Below are positions 16,446-26,631 of a stretch of DNA of 41,478 nucleotides, one piece after another. Where the stretch lies: contig JAJDDM010000012.1 in NCBI GenBank assembly GCA_029260315.1, positions 1-41,478 of the forward strand, written 5' to 3'. Positions within the stretch are counted from its first letter, which is position 1; the number at the start of each line of letters is the position of its first letter. Source of the stretch: Phycisphaerales bacterium (lineage in GTDB: Bacteria; Planctomycetota; Phycisphaerae; Phycisphaerales; UBA1924). The translations under genes and the position numbers were made by a program. Under the pieces are notes generated by a model, which searched no databases, had not been told where the DNA came from, and worked only from the letters and a program-made list of their open reading frames with translations.

Positions 16446-17939
16446 TTACCGATCGCCGTCAAGGGCCGGGATCGGAAACTCTGGATTGGGTGCCCGCGCC
16501 CCGCCGAGCGTGCGGGCGATCGACGCGACCAGATCCGGCCTCCGGTCCGCGATGTCATGCGCCTCGCCCGGATCTCGATTCAGGTCATAGAGCTCCAGCG
16601 CCGTATTGCCCTTGCGCAGGTCCTTGCGGATGGCCTTCAGCCCGTCGTTGAACACGATCGCCTGCTGTTGGTTGCCCTCGGGAAACTCGAAGTACAGGAA
16701 CTCGTGCCTCCGCTGGGCCGCCTGCTCGCCACGCAGCGTGGGCAGCAGGCTGATCCCGTCGATGCCATCCGGAGCCGGTGCGCCCGCAAGCTCGCAGAGC
16801 GTCGGCAGGATGTCCTGCGAAGCGCACAGAAGATCGGAGGTCGCCCCGCCCTCGACCATCGCCGGATAACTGACGATCAGCGGCACGCGGATGCCCCCCT
16901 CGTGCAGATTCGTCTTGTAGCCGCGGAGGTCGCCCAGCGAGTCAAAGAACGCCCGATCGACCCCGCCGTTGAACGTGGTTCCGTTGTCGGAAGTAAAGAT
17001 GACGATCGTATTCTCGAGCATCCCGTGGGCCTCCAGCCGCTCAAGAAGCCGCCCGACGGTGTGGTCCATGAAGGTGATCATGGCCGCATAGGTCGCCCGC
17101 GGACGCGGATTCGGCAGGTATCCCCGATCGCCCAGATACGGCTCCGGATCCCACTCGCCCGGATACATGCCGACGAACTCCTCCGGCGCCTGCAGCGCGA
17201 CGTGCGGGATGATCGACGCGTAATACAGGAACAGCGACTGACCCCGCCGGTTCTCCGCATGGGCGTCGATCACCGACTCGGCCTCCCGGACGATCTCCTC
17301 GGGCGCATAGTCGCCGCCCCGATAGCCTTCGTAGTCCGACTCGCTCGCGAGCGGCTCCGCGATGCGCTGATGCGCGCGGAAGGAATCGTTACCGTGCAGG
17401 ACATCGACGCCGTGATTGCGCCACAGATGCGTCGGGTAGTAGTTGTGCGCGACGCGCTGGCAGAGGTAGCCGTAGAAATGGTCGAAGCCCTGGTTGTTGG
17501 GATGGCCCTCCGACCCCGGCCCCCCGAGGCCCCACTTGCCGAACCCCGCCGTGTAGTACCCGCGATCGCGAAGCACCTCCGCGAGCGTGACCTCCTCATC
17601 CGCCAGCGGCCACTGCCCCTCCGGCTCCTCGGGCCCCCAGCCGCCGACCTCCCTGTTGCCGCGGATCGCCGCGTGCCCCGTGTGCTTGCCCGTCAAGAGC
17701 ACCGCGCGCGAGGGGGCGCAGACGGTGGACCCCGAATAAGCCCGGGTGAAACGCATCCCGCGCTCGGCGAGCGCGTCCAGATGAGGAGTCCGAATCTTCT
17801 CCTGCCCATAGCTGCCCAACTCGTGCAGCCCGAGATCGTCGGCCATGATGACCAGAACATTCGGCGGCCTGTGTTCCTGGGCGACAGCGGCGACATGGAC
17901 CAAGAACGCAACAAAGCAAGTGATCGCTCTGGTAGGCAT
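16446..17939 (-). CDS. Secreted sulfatase (arylsulfatase A type)
   Basis: The product has 497 residues. The start at 17939 gives signal peptide MPTRAITCFVAFLVHVAAVA. The frame is open upstream but without a signal. It hydrolyses sulfate esters, and in planctomycetes typically acts on algal polysaccharides. Metal-binding D34-D35 lie in VIMADDLG. C74-A-P-S-R78 is the sulfatase motif whose Cys is converted to formylglycine, followed by LLTGKHTGH. FTSDNGTTF supplies later metal ligands. The C-terminal subdomain includes LYDLNRDPGEAHDIAD. A formylglycine-generating enzyme is not in the window. Substrate is unknown. Confidence 0.95.
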   Translation of the reverse strand: MPTRAITCFVAFLVHVAAVAQEHRPPNVLVIMADDLGLHELGSYGQEKIRTPHLDALAERGMRFTRAYSGSTVCAPSRAVLLTGKHTGHAAIRGNREVGGWGPEEPEGQWPLADEEVTLAEVLRDRGYYTAGFGKWGLGGPGSEGHPNNQGFDHFYGYLCQRVAHNYYPTHLWRNHGVDVLHGNDSFRAHQRIAEPLASESDYEGYRGGDYAPEEIVREAESVIDAHAENRRGQSLFLYYASIIPHVALQAPEEFVGMYPGEWDPEPYLGDRGYLPNPRPRATYAAMITFMDHTVGRLLERLEAHGMLENTIVIFTSDNGTTFNGGVDRAFFDSLGDLRGYKTNLHEGGIRVPLIVSYPAMVEGGATSDLLCASQDILPTLCELAGAPAPDGIDGISLLPTLRGEQAAQRRHEFLYFEFPEGNQQQAIVFNDGLKAIRKDLRKGNTALELYDLNRDPGEAHDIADRRPDLVASIARTLGGARAPNPEFPIPALDGDR

Positions 17940-18044
17940 GCGGGACGCTAGGCGGCAAGCGCGCCGAGCGGTGGATGTCGGGCGATCGTCAATCGGAAAG
18001 CTCGCCCGCGCCTCGTCGTCGCAATGACGATCAAGGGGCCCAAG

Positions 18045-18124
18045 TCTGAGATCTGAACTTTCAAATCTCAAATCTCAGAGGAAAAGCGAAAGGGCTCGCC
18101 CGCAAGCCTCCGCGGCCGAGCCCC
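18045..18124 (-). terminator. Terminator hairpin of the 18172-19020 gene, plus an adjacent hairpin
   Basis: On the minus strand GGGCTCG (18123-18117) pairs with CGAGCCC (18098-18092), followed by TTTCGCTTTT. A second, AT-richer hairpin (TCTGAGAT 18045-18052 with ATCTCAGA 18072-18079) lies just beyond. Confidence 0.7.
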
Positions 18125-18171
18125 CTGGAAGGGAGAGAGTCCGGTTGTCACACCGAGCGAACAGCGGCGTT

Positions 18172-19020
18172 CTAACACCCGCCCGCGAAGCTATCAAGAT
18201 ACCCGAAAAAGTCGTCGGCGTCGCAGTCCCCATCGCCGTCCACATCGCAGATGCCCAGCTTGTCGGCGTCGAAGGCGTCGAGGTACAAAAAGAAGTCCTC
18301 AGCGTCGGCATCGCCATCAAGATCGAGATCCGCGACGCACGCTCCCTCGGGCTTCGCGACGACCTCCCCGATAATGGCGAACGAGTTCTTCGCATCCGCC
18401 GCGGCGTGGTTTGTGAGCTCGATGCCGGCGATCTCCCCATTGAACACAAACAGCTCATACCCCTCATTCGAGACCTTGTGCGAGGCGATCACGTTGCCCT
18501 CGCGGTCGAACGCGGTCAGCGTCGCCTTGGCGTCCTGGAGCTTGCCGAAGCCCTTGAAATCGACCACGCCGTCCTGGTCGATATCCGCCGAGGGCGGGCT
18601 GACGAGCTTGGCGTTCGTGCCCCTCGCGAAGATATTGACGCCCGAGGCCGCCGGCGAGAACTTGATCCGCCCCGTCCCGCTGCCGCGCACGCTCCAAGCG
18701 TTGCGCCCGCCCTGATCGAAGCGATAGAGCGCGCCGTTGCCGAAGTGCGTCGCCATCCCGCCGCCCGCGAACGCGACGCGCATCTTGGGCGTGCCCGCCG
18801 GACCGCCGAGCGTGAAGGGCGTCTTGGTGTTGACGATGCTCCCGCCGTCGACATCGAACGGCGGCGCGTTGAACGGCGCCATCCCCGACGATCCGACAAA
18901 CGGAATATCGAGATCGACGCCGGCCTGGGTTCCTGTGAACAACGTTCGAAACTGCGCCGAGGCCATCGAGGCGGTGACTCCGACGAGGGCGAGCGAAGCG
19001 ATCGTGCGTGTGCTGGACAT
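18172..19020 (-). CDS. Secreted protein with Gly-Cys dockerin tail
   Basis: The product has 282 residues. The start at 19020 gives signal peptide MSSTRTIASLALVGVTASMASA. The body (about 25-215) is beta-rich and Gly-rich. It contains a short D-x-D-x-D calcium-like loop (DIDQDGVVDFKGFG) and an AFDREGNVIASHKVSNEG segment that resembles surface beta-sandwich proteins; no named domain is certain. The tail has two dockerin-like repeats (DLDLDGDADAEDFFLYLDAF and DVDGDGDCDADDFFGYLDSF) ending Gly-Gly-Cys, as in the neighbour at 15682-16359. The terminator at 18081-18124 separates it from the sulfatase gene. Confidence 0.82.
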   Translation of the reverse strand: MSSTRTIASLALVGVTASMASAQFRTLFTGTQAGVDLDIPFVGSSGMAPFNAPPFDVDGGSIVNTKTPFTLGGPAGTPKMRVAFAGGGMATHFGNGALYRFDQGGRNAWSVRGSGTGRIKFSPAASGVNIFARGTNAKLVSPPSADIDQDGVVDFKGFGKLQDAKATLTAFDREGNVIASHKVSNEGYELFVFNGEIAGIELTNHAAADAKNSFAIIGEVVAKPEGACVADLDLDGDADAEDFFLYLDAFDADKLGICDVDGDGDCDADDFFGYLDSFAGGC

Positions 19021-19437
19021 GACAGACTCTTGAGAGTGTGGGCGCACCCCGGGCGCAGGCGCCGCGCGTGCGGACCCGGAGGGCGCGGGTACTGGGCTGT
19101 GTCGTTGGCGAGCGCGAGTGACGATTGGCGTTCGTCTCCGCGGCACCCTCGCGATCGGGCGGCCTTCGCTCGTCGCCCTCTCATGTCGCCTCGGGAAAAC
19201 CCGATTGCGGCTTCTCGCACATCAACACTGGCCCCGAAGAGCTATTCGGTCTTTGCTCGGGCCCGCCAATTCGTCAATGCCCGCCTGCCCGTCGGGCCGA
19301 TCGAAGGGATGGTCCGGCCTGTCTACCATTGGCCCTTGCCCGCGAGGGGGGTTGTGCGACGCACGGAGTGCGAAGTTCCCAGCGGGCGGCGGATCCCTCC
19401 CGGCGGAGGCCGGGGGCGAACTGACGGGGAAGCGTGC
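19021..19437. other. Divergent promoter region
   Basis: The region separates the divergent dockerin-tail protein and pseudokinase genes. It is open in some frames on both strands but has no start, motif or homologue I recognise. No clear promoter elements or repeats are seen. Confidence 0.4.
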
Positions 19438-20268
19438 ATGAGCACCGCTGAGTTTCCTGCCTTCTTTGGCCCCTATCGCGTGATCCGTGCCCTCGCACCC
19501 AGTGCGCTCGCCCATCGCTGGTTGGCGCTGCATGTGCGTCGCCAGACCAGCCACGTCGTCCACCGCTTCGGCGTCTGCGGCGACCGCGTCGAACGCCGCC
19601 GATTCACCACCGCGTTCGAGCAGATCGCGGCGATCGACCACCCGCACCTGCTCCGGGTCGAACACTTCTCCTTCGGCTCCAAGGGCCGCCCCCTGGTGGT
19701 CACGCCCTACACCGGCAGCCACGACGGCCTGCTGACCCTCGGCCAACTGCTCGACCAGAAACGCGGGCGTCTGAGCGAGTTCGAAGCAGAGCGCCTGATT
19801 GAACACTTGCTCGACGCCACCGCGTGCGCGTTCGAGCGCGGCCTCAGCCACGGCGCGATCGAGAGCGACGACATTCTGATCGATCGCAGCGGCTGCGTCT
19901 TCATCGAGCACTACGGCCTCCGCCGCACCCTCGCCGGCGAGCAGCGCGCAACGGAAATAGACGCCGACGAGATCGACTCAATCGTCCGCCTCGGCTACGA
20001 GTGCCTGACCGGTGTGCGTCCGGGCACCCCCGCCATGAAGCCCAGCCGCCTCGTGCGCCTGAGCGATCGCGGGTGGGACCCCTTCTTCGGATCGTGCCTC
20101 GGCGTTGAGGGCGTGCAGACACCCGCGGAGGTCATCGAGCGATTGCCCTCCCAGGCCCGCGTTGCCGGCGAAGAGGGTGAATCGCTCGGTGCCGTGCGCG
20201 TCGCCCTGCGCCGCCTGCGCCTTGCGGGCGCGGCGGAGAAGGACGACGGCTCGCCGACACAGGCCTGA
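19438..20268 (+). CDS. Protein-kinase-like protein, probably a pseudokinase
   Basis: The product has 276 residues. The fold order of a bacterial Ser/Thr kinase is visible: an N-lobe opening FGPYRVIRAL (10-19), hinge-like LVVTPYTG (87-93), the catalytic-loop equivalent LSHGAIESDDILIDRSG (136-152) and VFIEHYGL (154-161) where DFG should be, then EIDSIVRLGYECLTGVRPG. Key residues are missing. There is no Gly-rich loop and no clear VAIK Lys. HRD is replaced by HGA and DFG by EHYG. It probably serves as a binding or regulatory scaffold, not a kinase. The start at 19438 is the first Met before the kinase-like fold; the upstream frame is open but not protein-like. Confidence 0.72.
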   Translation: MSTAEFPAFFGPYRVIRALAPSALAHRWLALHVRRQTSHVVHRFGVCGDRVERRRFTTAFEQIAAIDHPHLLRVEHFSFGSKGRPLVVTPYTGSHDGLLTLGQLLDQKRGRLSEFEAERLIEHLLDATACAFERGLSHGAIESDDILIDRSGCVFIEHYGLRRTLAGEQRATEIDADEIDSIVRLGYECLTGVRPGTPAMKPSRLVRLSDRGWDPFFGSCLGVEGVQTPAEVIERLPSQARVAGEEGESLGAVRVALRRLRLAGAAEKDDGSPTQA

Positions 20269-20316
20269 GCGAGTCTTTCACCACATCAAGACGTTGCGAA
20301 CCGATCGGCTCGCCGT

Positions 20317-22260
20317 TCAAAGACCGGGATGATCAAGATCCTGAGGATCATCGCTCGCCGGCGGGTCGGCCTGCACCAGATCAGGGCCGTCCGCCGACGC
20401 GAGCTCCTTGCGCAGCGTGCTCAGCGTCTCCGCAGGGATCGCGTCCCCGAGATTCTCCACGATGAACGACGCCAGCGCCACCCGCCGCTCGCCGTCTTCC
20501 TCCGCGCCCAGGCGCGCAAGCTCCTCCAGCCAAACGCTGGGCGGAGCGCCGATCGCCAGCGCAGAGGCAAACTCCCCCGTGCGAATATACGCCCGGCATA
20601 GCGTGTGCCGATCCACAGGACTCAGAGCCGCGGGGTCGATCATCGAGAACGCCGCGATCGCCTGCGCCGGCTGATCGCACGCAAACCGAGCGTGCGCCAG
20701 CGTGGCAAGAGCCCGCTGCAACTCCGCCCGAGTCTCCGGCGCGGCATCCTCGGCGAGCGTCCGCTCGGTCAGCACCGACAACGCGTCAGCCCGCCGACAC
20801 GGATCGCCGTTGAATCTCTCCGCAAGCGAGAGCAACTCGCCCACCGAAAGCTGACGCGAGATCGCCAGTTGGGCGCGCAGGATCACCTGCGGGCTCGTCT
20901 CGTGGAACCGGTCCAGGCGACGCACGCCCTCGGGCGTCGCCAAGTGCGTCTGCACCGCCCGCGCGGCAGGCTCGATCAGCAACGGATCGGACTCGGCGGC
21001 ACCAAGCAACGCCTCGGCCTGATCGCCACGAGTCGCCAGAGCCGCGGCGGCCGCCAGTCGCAGCGCAGGACGATCCGCTCCGAGCAGCGACGCCACGAAC
21101 GCACGATCCTCGTCTGTCCCCAACCCAACCAGCAGAGAGCAGGCGCTCCCGTTCAGGTGCTCGCTCGGCAACTGCCGCAACGCCGAGCGCACACGCTCGA
21201 TCGATTCCGGCTGGGCGAGCAGATCGGCGCGCTGCAGCGCGAGGGCCGCGTCCGCCGCGGGCACGGCGGTCCTCCCGGTCCGATGCAGCCAGCTCAGCAC
21301 AGGCTCGACAGCCTCCGGCGTCGGCCAGCGCGTGATCGCCAGCAGCAACGGCTTGGCAACACGCGGGTCGCGCTCGCGGATCAGCGCATCCAGTACCGCC
21401 GGGCCCGCCGACTGCGGCGCGATTTGTACGACCAGCGTCGCCGCCTCGGCACGCACCGCGGCCTGCTCGTGGCTGAGCAGCGCGATCGCCTCCTGCTGCA
21501 CGGACTCGGGAATCGCCCGCCCCGACGCGATCATCTCGCGAATCAGCTCAGACGCGAGCGATCGCAGCGCGTCGACATCGGAACGGAGCAGGTCGCGCAG
21601 CGCCGCCTCGCGCGCCTCCTCGGGCGTGGCGACCCAGGCCTTTCGCGCGAACTCGACCAACTGCCGCTCCGCACGGTCCGCCCGCGACCGCTCGCTCCGC
21701 AGGCGCTCGAGCTGCGCCGACGCCAGCGCATCGCTCCAGCGGTCGTCGCTCCACGCCCGTCGAGCGTCCAGCCAGACGGCCAGCGCCGCGTCGTTGAACG
21801 CAAGCTCCGGGTTGTTGAAAAGCTCGGCCAGTTTGCCCTTCGCCGCGTCGCGCAGCGCCGGCTGGCTCGTCGTGCGCCCGAGCTGGATCAGCAATCGAAC
21901 GGATTCGGGGCTCCGGAATGCGCCGATCGCGTCGGCCAGCACGCCCGGATCCGCCGGCTCGCGCTGCTCCGCCGCCGCCCGAACGTGCGTCCACAAGACC
22001 CGCGGTGGTGAGCCGTGCCGCGCAATCGCCTCCAGCACGATCGACGCCCGCTGCGGATCCCGCAGCGCTTGCCAGAGCGTTCCGAGGGCCTCGGACTCGT
22101 CGATGCGTGCGATGAGATCACCGGCGGCGGCGACCCGCGCCGCCCGCGGCGAGCCCGAATCACTCAGGGCCGACGGCGGATCCAGGGCGGGCTGGGCAGG
22201 CTGGGACGCGACGGCGCAGGAGGCGAGAATCGCCGCAGAGAGCAGATGGGCAGGCCGCAA
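20317..22260 (-). CDS. HEAT-repeat lipoprotein
   Basis: The product has about 647 residues. I place the start at the TTG at 22260 because it yields a lipoprotein signal MRPAHLLSAAILASC with the Cys at 15. The frame is open to an ATG at 22443, but that Arg-rich extension has no signal-like sequence. The mature part is nearly all helical with repeated Ala/Leu-rich HEAT-like units (for example AVRAEAATLVVQIAPQSAG, ALRLAAAAALATRGDQAEAL). This implies a periplasmic or outer-surface scaffold. The C-terminus becomes acidic. It is divergent from the TPR gene at 22409, which suggests a shared control region. Start choice is moderately sure. Confidence 0.75.
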   Translation of the reverse strand: MRPAHLLSAAILASCAVASQPAQPALDPPSALSDSGSPRAARVAAAGDLIARIDESEALGTLWQALRDPQRASIVLEAIARHGSPPRVLWTHVRAAAEQREPADPGVLADAIGAFRSPESVRLLIQLGRTTSQPALRDAAKGKLAELFNNPELAFNDAALAVWLDARRAWSDDRWSDALASAQLERLRSERSRADRAERQLVEFARKAWVATPEEAREAALRDLLRSDVDALRSLASELIREMIASGRAIPESVQQEAIALLSHEQAAVRAEAATLVVQIAPQSAGPAVLDALIRERDPRVAKPLLLAITRWPTPEAVEPVLSWLHRTGRTAVPAADAALALQRADLLAQPESIERVRSALRQLPSEHLNGSACSLLVGLGTDEDRAFVASLLGADRPALRLAAAAALATRGDQAEALLGAAESDPLLIEPAARAVQTHLATPEGVRRLDRFHETSPQVILRAQLAISRQLSVGELLSLAERFNGDPCRRADALSVLTERTLAEDAAPETRAELQRALATLAHARFACDQPAQAIAAFSMIDPAALSPVDRHTLCRAYIRTGEFASALAIGAPPSVWLEELARLGAEEDGERRVALASFIVENLGDAIPAETLSTLRKELASADGPDLVQADPPASDDPQDLDHPGL

Positions 22261-22408
22261 CGACCGAAAACTCGCGAGGAGGGGCCCCGTGGACGATGAT
22301 CGGACGGTGCGGCGCGGAATCTGGATAATGAGCCTCCTTCGGCGGATGGTACGGTATCGGCGCGATTGAAGTGCGAGGCGAGTTCGCGTACGATCGACCG
22401 CGGCGTGT

Positions 22409-23797
22409 ATGGGGCTCCGGAATCGGCTGGCGGACAAGACCATGGGCGAGTGGTTCGAGGCGGAAAACCACGTCGAGAAGGCCCATCTGTTCTATGAGCA
22501 GGGGCGATGGGACGATGCAGCGCGCGAGCTGCGCGAGGCTCTCGCATCCGATCCCTACCAGGTCGAGTGGCTCTTCAATCTCGGACTCACCCTCGAAGCC
22601 GCCGCCAAGCACGGCGAGGCCTCCGAGACCTTCGGACAGGTCTTCGAGCTCGCGCCCGAGGACGCCCAGGCCGCGATCCTCGCCGGCATCAACGCCCTCG
22701 ACGCCGACGACCCGGCCCGCGCCATCGCCTGGCTCGAGCGGGCCGAGCGACTGACCCCCGACGACGCCACCAGCTATATCCACCGCATCGCCGCCTACGC
22801 CGGCCTCGCCGATCACGAGCAGGCCGAGACCATGTTCTACCTCGCTCAGTCGCTCGAACCCGACCGGGCCGACCTCTACAGCGCCATGGCCGACGCCCTG
22901 CTCGATCGCAAGGTCTACGACCGCGCCGCGTGGTGCCTGCGCGAGGTCGCACGCCTCGATCCGCACCACCCCAAGCTCCACGCCCGCCTCGCCGAGGCGA
23001 TGTCCGCGACCGGCCGCACCGAGCGGGCACGCCAGCTCTATCTGTTGGCCCTGCGCGAGGATCCCGGCGATATCGACACGCTGCTCGACCTGGGCGACCT
23101 GCTGGCCAACAGCGAACGCGTCCAGGAGGCCGAGGAGAAGTACCGCCGCGTCCTCGAGCTCGAGCCCGACAACGTCGAGGCCCACTTCGCGCTCGGCGAG
23201 CTGGGCGAGCGAGTCCAGGATCCCGCACGCGCTTTGGAGCATTACGAGATCGTGCTGCGCCTGGACCCGGGCTACGCCGAGGCCCGCCGGCGCGTCGCCA
23301 GCCTGATCCTCGACGGCATGCAGCACGACGCCCAGCCCGCCCAGCGCCTGCTGCGCATGGACCTGCGGGATTTCTCCGAGCGTCCCGACACCTATCGCGA
23401 TGAGGACGTCCGCCAGCTCGGCGAGCTGCTGATCGACGCCGGGATGCCGCGCGAGGCACGGGGGGTGTGCGCCGCCCTTGTCGAACGCCACCGCGAGGAC
23501 GCCTCCTGCTGGCATCTGCTCTCGGTCGCCCTGCTGGAATCCGACGACCTCGACGGCGGCATCGACGCCGCACGCCGAGCCGTCGAACTCGACCCCAGGC
23601 ACCACCTGGCGATCCACAATCTCGCGCTTGTACACCTGCGCCGGGGGCGCTGGGTGCGAGCTCGCTACTGGCTCCGGCGAGGCCTCGCCATCGCGCCCGA
23701 GGATCCCGGCCTCCGCCACCTGCGCACCCGCATGCGCCTGGTCCTCGTCGGCGAGGTCCTGCGCTTCCTCGCCCGCCCCTTCCGCCGCAACCGCTAG
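22409..23797 (+). CDS. TPR-repeat protein
   Basis: The product has 462 residues. About ten tetratricopeptide units run from residue 20 to 430, for example HLFYEQGRWDDAARELREAL, NSERVQEAEEKYRRVLELEP and ALVHLRRGRWVRARYWLRRG. No signal peptide is seen, so it is a cytoplasmic scaffold for protein interaction. The C-terminus (VGEVLRFLARPFRRNR) is basic and might touch the membrane. ATG at 22442 (MGEWFEAE) is an alternative start. Its partners are unknown. It is divergent from the HEAT lipoprotein and convergent with trpB. Confidence 0.85.
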   Translation: MGLRNRLADKTMGEWFEAENHVEKAHLFYEQGRWDDAARELREALASDPYQVEWLFNLGLTLEAAAKHGEASETFGQVFELAPEDAQAAILAGINALDADDPARAIAWLERAERLTPDDATSYIHRIAAYAGLADHEQAETMFYLAQSLEPDRADLYSAMADALLDRKVYDRAAWCLREVARLDPHHPKLHARLAEAMSATGRTERARQLYLLALREDPGDIDTLLDLGDLLANSERVQEAEEKYRRVLELEPDNVEAHFALGELGERVQDPARALEHYEIVLRLDPGYAEARRRVASLILDGMQHDAQPAQRLLRMDLRDFSERPDTYRDEDVRQLGELLIDAGMPREARGVCAALVERHREDASCWHLLSVALLESDDLDGGIDAARRAVELDPRHHLAIHNLALVHLRRGRWVRARYWLRRGLAIAPEDPGLRHLRTRMRLVLVGEVLRFLARPFRRNR

Positions 23798-23901
23798 CAG
23801 CGCAAACAAAATGGGTGCCATGGTCGCCGCCTTGGGCGGCTATGCGATCGAAGCGAGTACATCGTCATCATGCGAAGGCGTCGCCATCCCGACGAAGCTT
23901 C

Positions 23902-23950
23902 ACACCGGCTGGAAGCCGGTCCTACCACACCGGCTGCAAACCGGCCCTAC
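23902..23950. repeat. Tandem small hairpins at the 3' end of trpB
   Basis: Two related hairpins lie in tandem: ACCGGCT...AGCCGGT (23904-23920) and CCGGCTGCAAACCGG (23930-23944), each followed by a CCTACC-like tail. The second touches the trpB stop codon. They lie between convergent genes and may act as bidirectional terminators. Confidence 0.7.
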
Positions 23951-25215
23951 CGAGCGGCCTCTCCCAGCATCCCCTTCAGCCGAGCAACCTCCTCGACGTC
24001 CTTATCCCCCCGCCCCGAGAGACAGATCACCAGATTCTGCTCCCGATCCATCGTCCCCGCCAGATCGATCGCCTCGGCGATCGCGTGCGCCGTCTCCAAC
24101 GCCGGGATGATCCCCTCGGACTGGCTCATCAGGCTGAACGCATCCAACGCCTGGGCGTCGGTGCGGACCGTGTAGGTGACCCGCCCGGTCTCCTTCCAAT
24201 GCGCGTGCTCCGGTCCAACCCCCGGATAGTCCAGCCCCGCAGAGCACGAGTGAACATCGGAGGTCTGGCCGAACTCGTCCTGGAGCACATAGCTGTACGC
24301 ACCATGGAGAATCCCCGGGCTTCCCACGGCGAGCGTCGCCGCGTGCTGCCCGATCTCCGACGACGTCCCGCCCGCCTCGACGCCATAGAGCTTGACCGAC
24401 TCATCGTCGATGAAGGTTGTGAAGATCCCCGCCGCGTTCGACCCCCCGCCCACGCACGCGACGATGGCGTCGGGCAGCTTGGAAAAACTCCGCAGGCTCT
24501 GGCCCTTGGTCTCCCGTCCGATGATCGACTGCAGCTCGCGCACGATCGTCGGGAACGGGTGCGGCCCGACGACCGACCCGAGCACATAGTGCGTGTTCTC
24601 GACCGAACTCATCCAATCCCGCATCGCCTCGTTCGTCGCGTCCTTCAGCGTCTTCGAGCCCGTCGTCACCTCATGGACCTCGGCCCCGAGCATACGCATC
24701 CGCACGACATTCAGGCGCTGCCGCCGGGCGTCCTCGGCGCCCATGTAGACCTCGCACGCCAACCCGAACCTCGCCGCGGCGGTCGCCGTCGCCACCCCGT
24801 GCTGCCCCGCGCCGGTCTCGGCGATCACCCGGCTCTTCTCCATCCGCTTGGCCAGCAGCACCTGCCCGATCGTGTTATTGATCTTGTGCGCGCCGGTATG
24901 GGCCAGATCCTCGCGCTTCAGCCAGATCGCCGCCCCCTTACCCTGCCGAGCCCGCGAGCGCACGAAGCTGGTCAGCCGCTCGGCCGGACACAGCGGCGTC
25001 GGCCTCCCCACATACGTCCGCAGCATCTCCCGCAGCTCTTCCCAGAACCGGTCGTCGCGGTAGGCCTGCGCGAACGCGCGATCGAGCTGCTCCAGCGCGC
25101 CGATCAGCGTCTCGGGCACGAACACGCCCCCAAACGCACCAAATCGGGTTGGATCGGCCTGCTGCGAGCTCTCCACCTGGGGCTCAGCGGCGGCCGGGAC
25201 GCCGTTGTCGGTCAT
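23947..25215 (-). CDS. trpB: Tryptophan synthase beta chain
   Basis: The 422-residue enzyme joins indole and serine to tryptophan with pyridoxal phosphate and normally pairs with TrpA. The PLP-binding Lys is K111 in HTGAHKINN, the catalytic Glu segment is [13 protein letters not shown] (132-144), and the phosphate loop is GGGSN (256-260). [10 protein letters not shown] and the final LSGRGDKD block are also diagnostic. The N-terminal roughly 20 residues are an extra Ala/Gln-rich leader. Start ATG at 25215-25213; no strong ribosome-binding site is seen. trpA is not adjacent, so the pathway is dispersed here. It lies 38 bases downstream of the MFS gene on the same strand and may be co-transcribed. 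Confidence 0.97.
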   Translation of the reverse strand: MTDNGVPAAAEPQVESSQQADPTRFGAFGGVFVPETLIGALEQLDRAFAQAYRDDRFWEELREMLRTYVGRPTPLCPAERLTSFVRSRARQGKGAAIWLKREDLAHTGAHKINNTIGQVLLAKRMEKSRVIAETGAGQHGVATATAAARFGLACEVYMGAEDARRQRLNVVRMRMLGAEVHEVTTGSKTLKDATNEAMRDWMSSVENTHYVLGSVVGPHPFPTIVRELQSIIGRETKGQSLRSFSKLPDAIVACVGGGSNAAGIFTTFIDDESVKLYGVEAGGTSSEIGQHAATLAVGSPGILHGAYSYVLQDEFGQTSDVHSCSAGLDYPGVGPEHAHWKETGRVTYTVRTDAQALDAFSLMSQSEGIIPALETAHAIAEAIDLAGTMDREQNLVICLSGRGDKDVEEVARLKGMLGEAAR

Positions 25216-25253
25216 AGAGGACTGTACGCCTTCGCCGCCGAACGGGTGCGGGC

Positions 25254-26585
25254 TCAGCGCCGGGCCAGCGCCAGACGCTCGGCCCTGCGTGCCGCACGCA
25301 GCCCGGCGGTCTCGTTCACCCGCAGCAGCAGCAGCAGACCCCCGACGAAAAAGCACAACAGCAGGATGAGCGAGGCGAGTTGCCCGAACGCCTGCGCGAC
25401 CGCCCCGAACGTGAGCACGCCGACCGCCCCCGAGAGCTTGTACGTCATCCCCCAGAGCCCGAAGAACTCCGCCGAGCGATGCCGAGGCGTGAACCGCCCC
25501 ACAAGCGACCGGCTCGCCGTCCCGATCCCGCCCAGCGCAAACCCCAGCCCGTTGCCGATCAGCCACAGAGGCCACTGCGGCCCGGACTCCGCCCAGATCA
25601 GTTTCACGCTGATCAGGCCCGAAGCGCTGACGATCCAGATCGCGAGATACAGAAAGATCGTCGGGCGGGCCCCGATCCGATCCTGGAAGCTCGAAGTAAA
25701 CGCCGCGGCGAGCCCCGCAACGACCGTGATCTGCGCCACGAAAATGATGAGATCGACCTGCTCGAATCCGAAGTCCGCCGCGATGATCGCCGCGAACCCG
25801 ACGATCACCTGCACGCCGAAGCTGTACACCAGAAACGCGAGCAGAAATCGCACGAGCTGGCGATACTGCGACGCGTGGTCGAGCGTCTGGCGCAGCCGCT
25901 GGAACCCCGACAGCTCGCTCCCCTCCGCCGGATCGTCCTGCAGATACCGCATCGCCGGGATGATCCCCAGCGCGAACCAGACCCCCGCGAACACAAACAG
26001 CGGCCGCCACGTCCGCGGCTCCTCCAGCCCGAACGCCAGCATCGCGATCATCGTCAGGATCAGCAGAATCAACGCTCCGACGTACCCCGCCGTCCAACCG
26101 ATCGCGCTGATCCGCCCGATGTTCCGCGGCGTCGAGATCAGCGGAAGGAACGACGCCACGAAGTTCTCGCCGAGCTGATAACACAGATTCGCCGGGATAT
26201 ACAGCGCCGCGGCGAGCACGATCATCCCCGGCCCGACAAACCCCAGCGCACACGTCAGCAGCGAGCACAGAATGCCCGTCGTGATCAGAAACTGCTTCCG
26301 CCAGCCGCGCCCGTCCGCGATAGCCCCAAGCACCGGCGAGAGCGCGACAACCAGCAGCAGACTTCCCCCGTGGATCAGCGACCAGTTGAACGTCCCCTGG
26401 CGCTTGGCGGCCTCAATGACCTCGGCGGTCGCGGTCTCCGCCGGCTGGATCGTGACTACGCCCTGGACATACAGCGAGAAGAGCAGGGTGATGATCAGCA
26501 GCGTGAACGACTGGTTCGCCAGGTCGTACATGCTCCACGCCCAGACTTCCTTGGGGCGGTCGAGGTTGCGGAAGGGGTTGAGCAT
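25254..26585 (-). CDS. MFS transporter, UMF1/Atg22-like
   Basis: The 443-residue product has about 12 hydrophobic segments. The N-terminus [19 protein letters not shown] (about 13-31) matches the conserved W-x-x-YD-x-AN start of the UMF1 (Atg22-like) family. [11 protein letters not shown] is the MFS loop 2-3 signature, and [20 protein letters not shown] is the conserved loop in the second half of UMF1 proteins. Substrate is unknown. The start at 26585 gives the standard N-terminus; the frame is open upstream but runs across the parDE promoter. It is divergent from parD. Confidence 0.9.
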   Translation of the reverse strand: MLNPFRNLDRPKEVWAWSMYDLANQSFTLLIITLLFSLYVQGVVTIQPAETATAEVIEAAKRQGTFNWSLIHGGSLLLVVALSPVLGAIADGRGWRKQFLITTGILCSLLTCALGFVGPGMIVLAAALYIPANLCYQLGENFVASFLPLISTPRNIGRISAIGWTAGYVGALILLILTMIAMLAFGLEEPRTWRPLFVFAGVWFALGIIPAMRYLQDDPAEGSELSGFQRLRQTLDHASQYRQLVRFLLAFLVYSFGVQVIVGFAAIIAADFGFEQVDLIIFVAQITVVAGLAAAFTSSFQDRIGARPTIFLYLAIWIVSASGLISVKLIWAESGPQWPLWLIGNGLGFALGGIGTASRSLVGRFTPRHRSAEFFGLWGMTYKLSGAVGVLTFGAVAQAFGQLASLILLLCFFVGGLLLLLRVNETAGLRAARRAERLALARR

Positions 26586-26631
26586 GTGGGCAGCAGGATA
26601 CGGAGCTTCACAGCGAGGGCGGCGTGGTCGC

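Noticed and set aside
18145-19437. Upstream extension of the pseudokinase frame
   Set aside because: It crosses the complete dockerin-tail gene on the other strand and has no protein-like pattern; the kinase fold starts after 19438.
20261-22443. ATG at 22443 as the start of the HEAT lipoprotein
   Set aside because: It adds about 61 Arg/Ser-rich residues before a clear lipoprotein signal and overlaps the start of the divergent TPR gene; the TTG at 22260 fits better.
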